Positions 1 to 11,704 are shown, counted from the stretch's first letter. The stretch is 64,000 nt of DNA from Vitis vinifera (GCF_030704535.1 NC_081822.1:1374001-1438000), one strand, 5' to 3'. Made by a program: numbers and translations. The notes: a model not told the origin generated them from the sequence alone.

Positions 1-1014
1 AGTGTTTGATAGTTTTATAAATTTCTATTATTAGAAGTTATATGAATTTTTTTTTTTTACATATAAAGGTAGAATTTTGGATTGCATGAAAATTTGATAT
101 TTTTGTATTAGAAGTGATAGTTTGGAATTTTTTTTTTATTCTAGTTGTTTAATACACAATAATATTTTGATTTAGAAAATTGAGATTCTTTGAATACATG
201 TGAAATATATGACTTGGTCATATAATTAATAAATTTATTTTGCATGTCAATTTTCTTTAAGACATGTTTTTATGATTCAAAAATTTTGAGTTATATAAAA
301 TAATATGTATTATTGCATGTTGCCACATATGGTATTTTTATTAATGCAATAATTTTATTATCCAAAAATAATTTTGAAATTACATAGATTCAACTATTGT
401 TCTTAATATATTATGTTATATCTTTACATATATATTTAGATGAATTTATAGTACTTCAATTAAAGTTTTGAAACAACAAGATGCTTCAAATCATGATATA
501 TTATCTTGAAATTTTGATTTATGAATTAATTTTTCACTTTAATTTATATCATAATAATATTTTGAATAAAATTATTGATATATCACTACAATTAGTTTGA
601 TTATTGAAATACTTTATTGCTATTTCATGTATAAATTGCTCAACTCTTACAAAATCAAATGTGTGAGATTATTTAAGAAATATATAACTTTAAATTTTCT
701 TTTCATATTTGTTTTATTGTGTTATATATGCTCTCGTTGCTTTTACACAAGTTATTAAGTCATCATCAATGACTAATATTTTTTCATTGATTTTAACTCT
801 TTCTCCATGATAATATTTCTTCAACTCTATAAAGACGAGGTCTTTATGACAATGTTTTATGACTTGTTACTTTGATGAAACTTTTGTCTCATTAATTGCA
901 CAACATTGATAATAGACAATGTTAATACTATATCAGGTGATAGAAACTTGATTAAAAGCTTCAAAAGAGCTTATACCATGTCACTAGTAGTATTTCATTC
1001 CATGTAAATGACAC
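1..1014. other. AT-rich non-coding stretch
   Basis: Very AT-rich sequence with no ORF of note and no recognisable RNA gene. It may be the decayed 5' part of the copia relic that follows, but I see no LTR or gag motif in it. Confidence 0.5.
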
Positions 1015-3497
1015 TTTATACGATGCTGGATCCAGAAGAATCTTGTAAGACGAATTTGGTCCCCCGGGATAAAAGGTCATGTGGATGTATATTATAAAAC
1101 CAAAAGTTTTTATTTAGTAACTAGTCTACCCATACACTTAAAAGGTAGAATGACATGTTGTGCGGATTATCATTTTAATGAGACAATTTTCTCATTGTTA
1201 GAGAGAGAAGAACCAATTCCAGAGGAACGATGTGAAATTATTTGGAATGCATTAACTTTGACTTATCTTGATCCTCGTACCAATCGATGTGAACTGAAAG
1301 TTTAAAAGACTATTTATTTGCAAAATCTTGCAAATCAATTACCAGATGCATTCATTGATACAAAGAAAGTGACAAAATCATATGCTGACTACAAATACTC
1401 CAACACGGATTGATGTCTCTGTAGGACAGTTAACAAATGAATCTAAGATACGCCTGAAGCGTGGTAGACCTGTCGGCTCAAATGATGTAACTCCCCATAA
1501 GAGAATAACCCAAGAAAAACTTGACACTCTAAAAGAGGTCACTAAAATGATTGATCAGTTTAAAATTGATAAATCTATAGCCCTAAAAGAGACGCAAATA
1601 ATGCAGAAAGCCCTTGAAGAGGCACAGATACCTGAAAATTGTGAGATCTCAGTAAGTTATGTATACACAAGAGAAAAATGAGATCGAAATAATATTATTA
1701 TTAACAATATTTTTGTTTTCCAAGTGGCCTCCGATATCATAAGAAATGATGAAAATCCTGAACCATGAAATGTAAAAGAATGTCGACATAGAAATGATTG
1801 ACAAAAATGGAAAGAAGCTATGCATGCAGAGTTAAACTTATTAACAAAACGAGAAGTTTTTGGACCTATAGTCCAAACACCTGAAGATGTAAAGCCTGTT
1901 GGGTATAAATGGGTATTTATACGAAAACATAGTGAAAATAATGAGATCATAAGATATAAAGTGTGATTAATAAGCACAAGGTTTCTCACAGAGACCTGGT
2001 ATTGACTACGAGGAAACATGTTCTCCTGTCATGGAGGCAATCACATTTCGTTTCTTAATTAGTTTGGTAGTCTCAGAAAGACTAGATATGCATCTCATGG
2101 ATGTTATTACAACATATTTATACGGATCCATGAATAATGATAAACACATGAAAATCCCTGAAGGATTTAAATTGCCTGAAGCAAATTGTACAAAGCCTTG
2201 TAGCATGTACTCAATCAAGTTACAATGATTCTTGTATGAATTAAAGCAATCTGGACGCATGTAGTACAATCGCCTTAGTGAATACTTGCTACAATAAGAG
2301 TATATGAATAACCCTATATGCCCATGCATCTTCATTAAAAAATCTGAAACCGGATTTGCAATTATTGCAGTGTATGTTGATGACTTAAATCTTGTTGGAA
2401 CTTCTGAAAAACTCACAAGAACAACAAATTACTTAAAAATGAATTTGAGATGAAAGATATTGGAAAAACAAAATTTTGTCTTGGCTTGTAGATCAAACAT
2501 TTTCCAAATGGAGTTTTAGTACATCAATCAACATACATTAAGAAAGTTTGGAAGCGTTTTTATATGGATAAATCACATCCATTAAATTCTCTAATGATAG
2601 TTCATTCACTTGAAGTGAAAAAAGACCTTTTCGGTCCTAAAGAAGATAATGAAAAACTACTTGGTTTAGAAATACCATATTACAATATTATTGGTGCACC
2701 ATTGAATCTTGCAAATTATACACGACCAGATATTGTATTCCTTGTTAATTTACTTGTGAGATATAGTTCTACACCAACTCAGAGACATTAGAATAAAGTC
2801 AATCATGTACTACAATAATATGGGTCTATGTTATTCTGAAGGATCAGAATCTTAATTGCTTGAATATGTAGATGCTAACTATTTCAGACCCCCACAAATC
2901 TCGATCTCAAATGAGATATGTATTTATATATGGTGGTATGACAATATCATGGAAATCAATCAAACAAATAACAAAAACATGATAACTACCCTCCATCAGA
3001 GGTAATGCTACTAAGTTAATAATGTAGCACGCATTGCATAGATTAAAAAATGATACATTAAGGGTGATAAAATTAAGCATATATCGCCCAAGTCTTTTAC
3101 TTTTATTAACTCTAGAAGAGTGATGAAATTGCTATTCGATGAATAAGATCAAGTGACAATTTAGTAGATCTATTCACAAAGGCATTGTCAAATGCATTAC
3201 TCAAGAAGCTCATTAGAATACGCCGACTCAAAGATCTCCATGTTGTGCTACTAGAGAAAATACAATCATGTCAATATGAGGGGAAACTAATTGATAAGAA
3301 TATCACTATACTGCACTTTTTTTTTCCTTTGTCTAGGTTTTGTCTCATTGGGTTTTACTGAGAATGTTTTTAACGAGGTAGTTGTAGTAATCCAAAAGAA
3401 TATTGTACTTTTTTTTTTTCTTTCACTAGGGTTTTTCCCATAGGGTTTTTCCTAATAAGGTTTGAATGAGACATTTTTTTTATCATCCACGGGGGAG
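1015..3497 (+). mobile_element. Degenerate Ty1/copia pol relic
   Basis: Stop-ridden fragments of a Ty1/copia polyprotein can be read in order on the plus strand. At 1382-1681 is the linker before reverse transcriptase (RGRPVGS motif). From about 1795 to 2420 lies the RT core: a WKEAM-like start, PVGYKWVF, a broken RYK..AQGFSQRPGIDYEE segment, and a YVDD catalytic motif at 2373-2384. At 2430-2800 is the post-RT region, including TRPDI. RNase H is mostly deleted; only the tail (LFTKAL, then LKDLHVV) survives near 3160-3250. Frameshifts and stops interrupt every domain, so nothing here can be a working protein. Gag, protease and integrase are not recognisable, so the element is truncated at its 5' side or decayed beyond recognition. 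Short ORFs in this interval are its remains, not genes. Confidence 0.85.
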
Positions 3498-3668
3498 TGT
3501 TATAAAATATGAGATCTTGTACCACTATGGTAACTTATGGATGATTATCCAAAAATATTTTGTGTAACTCCCTATAAAATGGAAGGACCCCTAATGAAAT
3601 TCGATTGAGTTTTCTCATACATTCTGTTGTCTCTTTTTTGCTTTCTCTTTCTCTCACTTTGTTTTACA
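3498..3668 (+). repeat. Probable 3' LTR of the copia relic
   Basis: A G-rich tract (GGGGGAG) that looks like a polypurine tract ends just before position 3498. The following 171 bases begin TGTTATAAAATATGAG and end TTTTACA, so they have TG...CA ends. They contain a TATA-like CTATAAAAT near 3571. No matching 5' LTR is in the window, so the boundaries are inferred from one copy only. Confidence 0.55.
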
Positions 3669-4088
3669 TTAAAACTAATTTTATGATTTTTGAAATAAAA
3701 TTTTAATTTTTAAATAATATATATATATATATATATTTAATTATTTTAAATTTTAATAATATATAAATTATATATTTATAACATTAAATTATGGTTCAAC
3801 CGTCGGTCCACCAAGTTCACGGTTTTTGAAAACATTGATATTTGTTATAGAATTCTATTTTCTCATTTCATATTAACATATGTTAGTTTTTCCTCACTCA
3901 ATCTCCTAATGTTTGCTGATATAGAAAGATAATTTAATGGATGGTATGACAACGATGCATCCTTTTGTTCCCCTTTGTGTATTGCTTTTCTATATTTTAA
4001 ACAAACCTTACCAATTCCAAATCTTGCTCTTGGTATATAATAGGATTTATGGTATTCTCTGATTAATTACATATGTTTGTATATTGAG
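3669..4088 (+). promoter_or_regulatory. Promoter and leader of the BAHD gene
   Basis: A TATA box (TATATAA) lies at 4034-4040, which puts the expected transcription start near 4065 and leaves a leader of only some 25 bases. A four-codon upstream ORF (ATG TTT GTA TAT TGA, 4073-4087) ends one base before the gene's first in-frame ATG at 4089. Whether this small ORF is transcribed depends on the true start site. The rest is AT-rich with an (AT)n run near 3718-3738. Confidence 0.5.
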
Positions 4089-5438
4089 ATGCCATCTCCT
4101 ATGGAAGTTACAATCATCTCCAGAGAAACCATTAAGCCTTCTTCACCAACACCCCATCACCTCAGGGCCTTCAAGCTCTCCCTCTTGGATCAGCTCGTTC
4201 CTTGTTGCTACACCCAAGTCCTCCTTTTCTATCTCATCGACGGCTTCCATGGCCAATCAATCGAAACCTCCCATATCTCAACTAGGTTGAAGGATTCTCT
4301 ATCTGAAACCCTAACTCACTTCTACCCTCTAGCTGGAAGCATCGGTGATGATGAACTTCAGATTGACTGTAATGATGAGGGTGTGCCTTACTTTGAAGCT
4401 AGAGTTGACTGCAACCTCTCAGAGTTTCTCCAAGAACCTGAGCTTGAGTTATTAAATCAATTTTTTCCTTGTGATCCTCTTAATACTCCTCCAATGGCTA
4501 AGCTTCATCTAGCTATGATCCAAGTTAACATCTTTAATCGTGGGGGAATCGCCATTGGTGTGTGCCTTTCTCATAAGATTGCCGATGGGGTCTCCATCAG
4601 TGCTTTTCTCAAAGCTTGGGCCGCAATCGCTCGGGGCTGTTTTGAGGAGTACCCCAGTTTTGAAGCAAAATCACTCTTCCCACAAAATGAATCACTCCCA
4701 CAAGACTACTCCATGGTTCTAGGAAAATGCTTGATCAGAACAGGCAAATGTGTTACCAAGAGGGTTGTGTTTGATGCATCTGCCATAGCCGCCCTTAAAG
4801 CCAAAGCCTCTGTAGACTGCACCCGAGTCGAGGTGGTGTCCGCCTTCATATGGAAGCGTGCCATGGCCGCTGCCAAGCAAAAACTTGGATTCCAAAGGTC
4901 TTCCATACTCACCCACGCAGTGAACTTGAGGAAAAAAACCATCCTATCGTTGCCAGAATCCTCCATGGGAAACCTCTTCTGGATAGCAATCACAGAAGGC
5001 AGGGTTGATGATGAAGCTGAACTGGACCTCTTGGTTGATAAAACAAGAAAGGCTATATCAAAAATCAGCTGCGATTTTGCGAAGAAGCTACAGGGTGAAG
5101 AAGGCTTTGCAGTGGCTTTTGAACATGTTAAAGAGGTAAAAGCAGCGTTTGAGGAAGATGGAGTGGACTTCTATGGGTTCAGCAGTTGGTGCAAATTTGA
5201 AGTGTATGAGGGTGATTTTGGATGGGGAAGGCCTATATGGGTGAGTAGTTTCAGTGGAAAAGGATCAGTGTACAAGAATTTGATTTTTTTCATGGACACT
5301 AGATGTGGAAATGGGATTGAAGAATGGGTGACTTTGGATGAAGAGGAGTTGGGGATTTTGGAATGTGATCCTGAGTTTCTTTCATTTGGGTCCATGGATC
5401 CCAGTCCTTTGAAGTTGGCTCATTTTGGGCAAGTTTGA
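4089..5438 (+). CDS. BAHD-family acyltransferase (vinorine synthase-like)
   Basis: Single-exon gene of 449 codons, the normal size for plant BAHD acyl-CoA-dependent acyltransferases. These enzymes move an acyl group from a CoA thioester to an alcohol or amine of a specialised metabolite, usually in the cytosol. The catalytic HxxxD motif is present as SHKIADG (His162, Asp166), and the structural DFGWG motif is intact near residue 376. The N-terminal pattern (IKPSSPTP) and the short length resemble the vinorine synthase/acetyltransferase clade. That is as far as the substrate can be guessed. The reading frame opens upstream at a TTG (4077), but the first ATG in frame is 4089. A second ATG at 4101 (MEVTIISR) matches the usual family start better and would give 445 residues. 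No frameshift or missing key residue was seen. Confidence 0.9.
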   Translation: MPSPMEVTIISRETIKPSSPTPHHLRAFKLSLLDQLVPCCYTQVLLFYLIDGFHGQSIETSHISTRLKDSLSETLTHFYPLAGSIGDDELQIDCNDEGVPYFEARVDCNLSEFLQEPELELLNQFFPCDPLNTPPMAKLHLAMIQVNIFNRGGIAIGVCLSHKIADGVSISAFLKAWAAIARGCFEEYPSFEAKSLFPQNESLPQDYSMVLGKCLIRTGKCVTKRVVFDASAIAALKAKASVDCTRVEVVSAFIWKRAMAAAKQKLGFQRSSILTHAVNLRKKTILSLPESSMGNLFWIAITEGRVDDEAELDLLVDKTRKAISKISCDFAKKLQGEEGFAVAFEHVKEVKAAFEEDGVDFYGFSSWCKFEVYEGDFGWGRPIWVSSFSGKGSVYKNLIFFMDTRCGNGIEEWVTLDEEELGILECDPEFLSFGSMDPSPLKLAHFGQV

Positions 5439-6172
5439 TGGAGATTCTTCGTCTTCATTTCTTTGGGATTTCCAATAGACTCATAAATCCCTACTTTTGT
5501 TAAAAATAATGAGTCAATATTTCCGATTTGTTTAATGTATATTTAAGAATATCCTATTAATCATAAATTATTTTCCTTTTTTTTTTCATATCACCTTGTT
5601 TGTAAAAAAAAAAAAAAAAATCTAATTTAAATGAATTAGAAATTATATATTTAATACGGCTTAAAATAATATTAATTTGTATAATTCAATATAAAATTGT
5701 ACAAAAATGTTTTTATTCCATAAGAAATTATATCTTAGGATCATATCCTATAAAAATTAATATATATTTTTTATCCTATCCAATTGAAAAAAACTTAGAA
5801 TTCGTTTTATAATGATTTTAAAAAGCGTTTTTAATATTTTTAATACTTGAAAATTTTTATCATTCAAGCATTAAAAATATTAAAAAAGTTTTCTAAAATC
5901 ACTTTTAAACGCGCTCTTGATACTGCTGATCCAGTCTGAAACAATTACTTTTGCAAGCTTTTTTTTTTTTTTTTTCCCCAAAAACAGAAAATGATAATCA
6001 TCCATAAGAAGTAGCATTTATCTCCTAGGCCCAATCTGGCACTCAAATCGAATGACCCAACTGAAAGGCCCACTTTGAAAAAGATTTAATGGGGCTGACC
6101 AACACAAAACCTCGTAAGCCCATTACAAATCAGGCCATTGTACCATTCTCACACACTGTTTCACTAGCACCA
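5439..6172. other. Intergenic region with a MITE-like palindrome and site II motifs
   Basis: No gene. About 5801-5922 forms a long imperfect inverted repeat: GATTTTAAAAAGCGTTTTT on the left, its diverged complement on the right, and a short loop at about 5860-5870, as expected for a small decayed MITE. Just upstream of the next gene are two GGCCCA motifs (6028-6033 and 6067-6072). These are site II, TCP-type elements common before plant housekeeping genes. Confidence 0.5.
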
Positions 6173-6505
6173 ATGGCTTCTTCTTCTTCTTCGAGCTCTG
6201 CCTCAAACTTCCAAAACCCTAACAAGAAGAAGACGCTAGGGTTAATTGCTAATGCATTGAAACGTAAAGACAGCTTCATACAGTTCTTCGCCATGTCTGG
6301 AATCTTTCTCCTCAGCCTCAGATCCCTCGGTCAGAAGTACCGCCTCAATGATCTTCAAGAAGATACTGCCTCTCTCAAAGAGGAACAGAAAGGGCTCCAT
6401 GATCGCATGAATCACATCAAGCGCAGCCTCCTTCACGAAGCTTCTCTTGACTCCACCGGCCTCTTCGCTTCCCGGCTTCGCCTTCTCTTCGGTGACGACC
6501 AGTGA
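6173..6505 (+). CDS. Small single-pass membrane protein with coiled coil, unknown function
   Basis: A 110-codon, single-exon gene that I do not recognise by name. Residues 1-12 are serine-rich, followed by a basic stretch (NPNKKK). A hydrophobic segment at about 34-52 (FIQFFAMSGIFLLSLRSLG) could span a membrane once. A charged heptad-like helix at about 56-88 (residues LNDLQEDTASLKEEQ and following) suggests a coiled coil, and the tail ends RLLFGDDQ. The frame stays open upstream to an ATG at 6089. I chose 6173 because the added 28 residues are low in hydrophobic or domain-like features and because a run beginning MASSSSS is a typical plant start. The coding bias and clean 3' end support a real gene. 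Upstream GGCCCA motifs would fit a constitutively expressed gene, possibly organellar. The function is unknown. Confidence 0.7.
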   Translation: MASSSSSSSASNFQNPNKKKTLGLIANALKRKDSFIQFFAMSGIFLLSLRSLGQKYRLNDLQEDTASLKEEQKGLHDRMNHIKRSLLHEASLDSTGLFASRLRLLFGDDQ

Positions 6506-7763
6506 ATCTGGTGAATTTTGTATTGCTTACGCTGTTTCTACTGTTCTGAATAAATCTTCTTTTGGTTTTTGTTTTTACAAGAAAGTTTACTGAGAAAACT
6601 AGAGTTTTTTTTTTAGTTTTCTACAGGAATTTATGTGGTTTTAGGAGAAAACTAGGGATTCTGTGACCTTTATTGGATGCTGTCATCTATAGTATTAAAT
6701 GAGAAAATTCGGGGCTTCTGTTAATGTGTTCTCTGCTAAGGAATTTTTAACCCAGTTTAGAAGGTTGAATGCTTTCTCTACACGGGTTCTGATTTGCTCT
6801 TCTATTTGGTCTTTATGAGGAGTTTTGGGTTTTATATGTTTCAGGTTCTTGGATTACAATTTTCATGTAAAATTTTTGTTGTTTGATTCTGGTGACTTCT
6901 GAAGCGTTGGACATAATTTTTTCTGATAACAATATTGACAAAATTGAAAAGGATGAATAAATTGATTGTTTGAGGGATACATCTTTCCCCGGTGAATCTA
7001 GGGCTTCTAATTTTCTCGGAATTTTGATCTTTATAGAGATTTAGACTCCATTTGGCAGTTATAGTAACAATATTGACAAAAGAACACTTAGAAATTTTTT
7101 ATTTTTTATCAAAAGCTAGAAAGGGTAGAAACGTTATCTAGAATCCCTAACAACAAGCTCTTAATTTTTATATTTTTTTGTATGGTTTTTGAAGTTTGAT
7201 TTAACTAGAGTATGCTTGTTGTGCTTAACTCTATGAATAGTGTTTTAGTTGTTTCACGATTTGACATATAGAATGAATATATGCTGTTGATATTGTTCTT
7301 GGGAGATGAACTTGTGGTTTCTGTTCTTTGTTTTTATTTTTTTATTTTTTATTTTTGTGTGGATTGCATGTAAACATTGTTGGATATGTTTTGGTTCTAA
7401 AATAGACAGAGTTGCTAACTGCTAGTGTTTCTCTCCTTTCCCTCCATTCATTATCAGGTACCAAAACTAATTCACTTTACTAATAAAAGCTCAAAATATT
7501 TTCCTTCTCTGATTGTTTTGATTTCTTCGCTTTTTCTTTCAACTAAATTGTTGTGAGGTATGTTGCACTGTGAGTAGCATGAGAAAATCACCATCTTAAA
7601 ATTAACGCCTTATGCTTATCACAGGCACAACACTGAAGAATACCCATACAAAGTTGTGAATCTTGAGACACTTTGATGAATAATATCTTTCATTATCTAT
7701 CAAGATTTTGAAGTCTTGTTTCACCATAAATGTACTGACGAAAGGAATTTTGTTAATTTTTGC

Positions 7764-7866
7764 CCTTGAGGCCTGGCTCAAGTGCGAAGCAGTTGGGATG
7801 GGGGAAGTTCCAGATTTGAGCCCCAGTGGGAAAAGAAATGAAAAGAAAATGTTTACCTATTAAAAC
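7764..7866 (+). mobile_element. SINE-like (tRNA-derived) fragment
   Basis: The segment carries a box A-like TGGCTCAAGTGCG and, about 30 bases on, a box B-like GATTTGAGCCCC, then a purine-rich A tail. This order and spacing are those of tRNA-derived plant SINEs. No clear target-site duplication was found, so the ends are approximate. Confidence 0.4.
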
Positions 7867-8436
7867 AAAAATGAATTTAGTTAGATTTTTCAGGATTTTT
7901 CTTAATGTCAGTTAAGAGTTTCTTGTGAGCCATTCTACCAATGAATATAAACAAACGTAGGGTTATTTTTTATGATTGTTTTTCTTGTTTATGAATACAT
8001 CAAATTCAAGTTTATGACAAAATCAAGTTCTAATGCACATATTTGCACTACCTATTTCATGGACTCTTTTCTTAGCAGGGCATCTTGTTATAGGACTAGG
8101 AAAATGTTTAACTAAAGTTTACAGAAACTTTCTTGTAGTGAACATGGGTTTCCTTATACTTTGTTATACTAATCAACATTAAGATTTGGTGCATTTTGGT
8201 AAGATGCGATTTTCTTTTTTGACTTGGTGTCTGATCAGGTTTCACTTTATAATACTCCCTTTCATGTTTCAATTTTCTTCAAGATGTTTTGGACTGTCAA
8301 ACTTTCCTATCATTTTCCTGTGTCTGGTTTCTATGACGGATATTTTCACATTTTCATTTCCCATCCTGGTAAATACCCTCTCCTTGTTCCATGGCTGTCT
8401 CCAGAGCCAAGATCGGGTTATTTATAGCATGTGCAA

Positions 8437-8627
8437 TGTGCTGGAAAGAATTTTAAAAAATTTATTTGACGTTTGTTTGACACAGGTTTATTAGCAAGTG
8501 TGATATGCTGGAAAGAATTTAAAAATTTATTCGATGATTGGTTGACACGAGTTCATTGCCCCCAATTTGATGATTTGGATTGCCCCCTATTTGATGATTT
8601 GGATCGCCTCCTATTTGTTGATTATGA
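8437..8627 (+). repeat. Two short tandem repeat clusters
   Basis: A unit of about 50 bases beginning TGCTGGAAAGAATTT occurs at 8437-8488 and again at 8503-8553. Directly after it, a 24-base unit (TTGCCCCC.ATTTGATGATTT core) is repeated three times at 8556-8579, 8580-8603 and 8604-8627. The third copy is the most diverged. Confidence 0.8.
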
Positions 8628-9164
8628 TAGTAACCCTAGTGACCTTTTTTGGTCGGATCCTGCTTAAACTGGCAAATGGAGGCTGCATTCAAACCAAATT
8701 TATTTCCTCTTTCCTTAAAAGACTTTCTTCATATTTGAAGTTGAAAGCTAGCTTATTTATATGTGTCCATGCTTTTTGGTCGTGGACCTATGCTTTTATC
8801 GCTCTCCATGGTGATGGCATTGAAAGTCTACTTTTACCCAAAATAACCAATGCGAAAAACAACTTCATAGTATGTGTATAGGCATATAGAAGGTGGATTT
8901 TTTTTACTTCCTATTATCCCTTCTTATTTCAACATGTGTATCCCACTTAAAGAGATATCAAAGCCACTCACAGGTACCCTCATGTTTTACATCCAATGCT
9001 CACTTCATCTTCTAGCTTCAAAGTAGAGTTCAACAAGTGAAAGGGGGTGATTAGTGATTATCCAGCGGGTCATCCACTCCAGAAGGAAAACTTTGAGAGA
9101 CTTTATTAGACCGAGTGACAAACTTCAAAAATTTCACTAAACTTCTTATATTCTTGTTGCTAAT

Positions 9165-9418
9165 CAGACAAAAGTATTCGGTTATTGGGGAAAAATCAAT
9201 ATACTTCTAATGTCAAATCAGGATCAACTAGGATAGAAATAAAGCATTGGGTCGAACTCTTCTTTGGTGTCAAGGTAATAACTATGAATAGTCATCGACT
9301 CCCGGGAAAGGGTAGAAGAATGGGACCTATTATGGGACATACAATGCATTACAGACGTATGATCATTACGTTTCAATCGGGTTATTCTATTCCACCTCTT
9401 AGAAAAGAACTTAAATCA
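9165..9418 (+). pseudogene. rpl23: Nuclear copy of plastid ribosomal protein gene rpl23 (partial)
   Basis: The translation runs [15 protein letters not shown], then [12 protein letters not shown], then [20 protein letters not shown], then [15 protein letters not shown]. This is plastid ribosomal protein L23, a 50S subunit protein. The copy lacks the first 20 or so codons: similarity starts abruptly at CAGACAAAAGTATTCGG. It ends just after the plastid stop codon region. A 4-base deletion near 9401-9406 shifts the frame in the last codons, so the protein end reads RKELKSAL instead of the normal RKKRT. Similarity stops sharply at both ends, as expected for a plastid DNA insertion into the nucleus (NUPT). 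It could have arrived via mitochondrial DNA, which also carries plastid pieces. No promoter or transit peptide is visible, so it is unlikely to be a transferred working gene. Confidence 0.9.
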
Positions 9419-11704
9419 GCTTTGTAATTGTTTATTTATCCATATTTGGTTTTTCTTCTTTCATTTTTCCTCTTGTTCTTTAATTTTGGCGTTTTTTATA
9501 GTTCCAAGTTATCTGATATTCTGAATTACGCCAGTAATTAAAAATAAAATATAAAATCCTCCCTTCACTGTTTGCAATATATATGTATATAATTTCAAGT
9601 CTCAAGTCTGAGATGAATGATATAGGACCAGAACATTGGAAATTGAACTTCCGTGTTGAACATGGTTCTTAAAATTTAGCTAAATGCTTGTGAATATCTG
9701 GTAAAAATACCCCGAACTTGAGTTGGATCAATATTTGGGGTGGATAGATTTTGAACATTTAACTCTACGGTAGATTCTCCAAATTCAGACAGAAAACATT
9801 GTTCTTTTGTCTCAAATCTAGACCATGCCGCATTCCTAAATCCATGATTTCAAACTTTGAATAAACACACTCTAGCTTTTTGTCGGCGGGTCACAAGGAA
9901 TCTGCATGTACAAAAACAAAACAGCTGGTTAGGATTGAGAAATGAGGTTAAAACCTTGGATAACTTTTACCAGATAGGACGGTCACATTACCAGTAACTC
10001 TCCAAAGTTCACACTTTTACTTGACATGCCTACCATACTGTGTGTTCATGCTTGATTGAAGATGATGAAAGTAGATTGATGTGGATGTCTACACTCTCGT
10101 ATCATGCGTGTGTGTGATTCTGATTTGTTTAGGTGTAACAGTGCCCACCGATTGCGCTTGTTGGGTCCCATTCACCCTCCACTTTGTTCATTGTTAGCTC
10201 TTTCCTCCTAACACCACGACACATAATATCATGCGCCTTGTTTGGTTTCGAGGTTGCATATTTCAAATTCAATTTTATAGCGCTATCATTATTATTATTA
10301 TTATTATTATGGGCGGGGAAACTCTTGGATTTGCCTTTTGGTTTAATGGCCCTATAATTTAAAGATTAGTGAATTAAGATTTTAAATTTAGTGATATGAG
10401 TGTGTTTTATTTCTATTTTTTTGGCGCAATGATTGCACATGGGGCTGCCCACGCGTTTATCCAGTTGGGGTACACTCATTGTGTTGCCTAAACCTCATGA
10501 TTGAGTTAAGCCGATTTGTTTTTGTTTCTCTTCTTTTCTAATAAAGAGTATTGGCCATGTAACAAATATGATCACATATTTTCTTAGCCTGGAAATTATT
10601 TTACTTTTGAAAGAAAAATCCATTTCAGCTTCACCTTTATTCCTTTAATGGTTAAATAATTGGAAGCAGCATTAGACACTTGGTTTCTAGTTATTTCCAT
10701 TTAGTTAAAAAAAAAAAAAAACTTCAACTCAACACTTCATGTTTGAAGTAAAGTTAAAGCAAAGTTAAAAGTGGTAATAATTCCATCAATATATAAACAA
10801 ATCTAAATGGGTCTGTGGGACCCTTGTTATATAGTTGTGATTGATGAAGTCTTTAGTCCTTCATTATTATGTTTGGTTTATGCTTTTACTTTAGTTTGTG
10901 TAGGTGAAATTGCTGGATAAACGTGGCTGACCAAAACGAAAGTCTATGTTTGACCTCCTAATTCTATATAAGTGCTGAATTGGATACATATATACTCATA
11001 CTATCTCATTCACACCCACCATCGCTTTATCTTCATTCTTCTACTTTAAATCATTTCCCCCCCTTCAAAACTATATAATGGTCAAAAGTTGAGGCTCGTC
11101 ACTCCACCGGGCTATATATACGTATGAGCTTGACCATGTGTTTAGCCTTCATTGATGTGACAAAAGGGGTTTATAGAAAAATGTTTTTCCCAAAATTATA
11201 GGAAAAAATGGGAATTTGTTATTTATATGAAATCTTGTTTTGAAAAGTAAATACGTGGTGAAATGTTTCAAAAAAAATACCCAAGGGGAGGAAGAAGCCA
11301 TGCACGTGGGAGACTAAAAGTTGGAACAGGAACAGGAACAGAAGCTCCAAACATGATATTGGATTATTCCAAAGAAAAAAAGTAAGGAAAAGGCAGGAAT
11401 GAGGGTCCCTTCGTCTTCACTCGCCACATGCAGATTTGGAGGAAAAAATAAACATGAGCATGTGAGAATCAGACACGGTAACAATAGCCCGTCATGCCCC
11501 TTGGACCCCACCACCGACACCCACTTCTCCAATTCTCCTCCCCTTTCCTTCCCTTTTTCTCCTTATTTTCCCTCCATTTCCCTCTCACTATCTTCCTCTG
11601 TACCGCACTTTAAATATACACCATCCGTCCTCATTCACTACCCTTCTTTCTCCTTTAAAATCCTCTCCCACTTGCAACTCCCCACCATCACCATCGCTCA
11701 AGAA
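9419..11704 (+). promoter_or_regulatory. Upstream region of the SKS5-like gene
   Basis: No gene seen. It contains an (ATT)n microsatellite at about 10288-10310. A pyrimidine-rich leader at about 11535-11700 precedes the start codon. A TATA-like TAAATATA at about 11611-11618 would place transcription start near 11640, giving a leader of roughly 65 bases. An ORF reading through 11399-11893 is the leader fused to exon 1 and not a separate gene. Confidence 0.45.

Larger units (their letters stand above)
6506..9164. other. Long non-coding interval
   Basis: T-rich sequence without a convincing gene. The open frames around 8186-8881 overlap each other, lack family motifs and are partly made of short tandem repeats, so I do not call them. 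A SINE-like segment and two small repeat clusters are listed separately. Confidence 0.55.

Noticed and set aside
4077-4088. BAHD reading frame starting at 4077
   Set aside because: The codon is TTG; the first ATG in frame is 4089. Plant nuclear genes rarely start at TTG.
7764-7866. Functional tRNA gene
   Set aside because: Box A and B motifs are present but the sequence does not fold into a tRNA cloverleaf with an acceptor stem; a SINE is more likely.
8556-8627. Three 24-base repeats as a CRISPR-like array
   Set aside because: The copies are directly adjacent with no spacers, in a plant genome.
8186-8881. Overlapping open frames that could be a small gene
   Set aside because: No shared domain, unlikely composition (many F, L, W from T-rich DNA), and part is made of tandem repeats.
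9165-9427. Plastid rpl23 transferred to the nucleus as a working gene
   Set aside because: Lacks its start, has a frameshifted end and no transit peptide or promoter evidence.
11399-11704. Longer N-terminus for the SKS protein from the open frame upstream
   Set aside because: The ATG at 11705 gives a clean signal peptide; the upstream part is a pyrimidine-rich leader.
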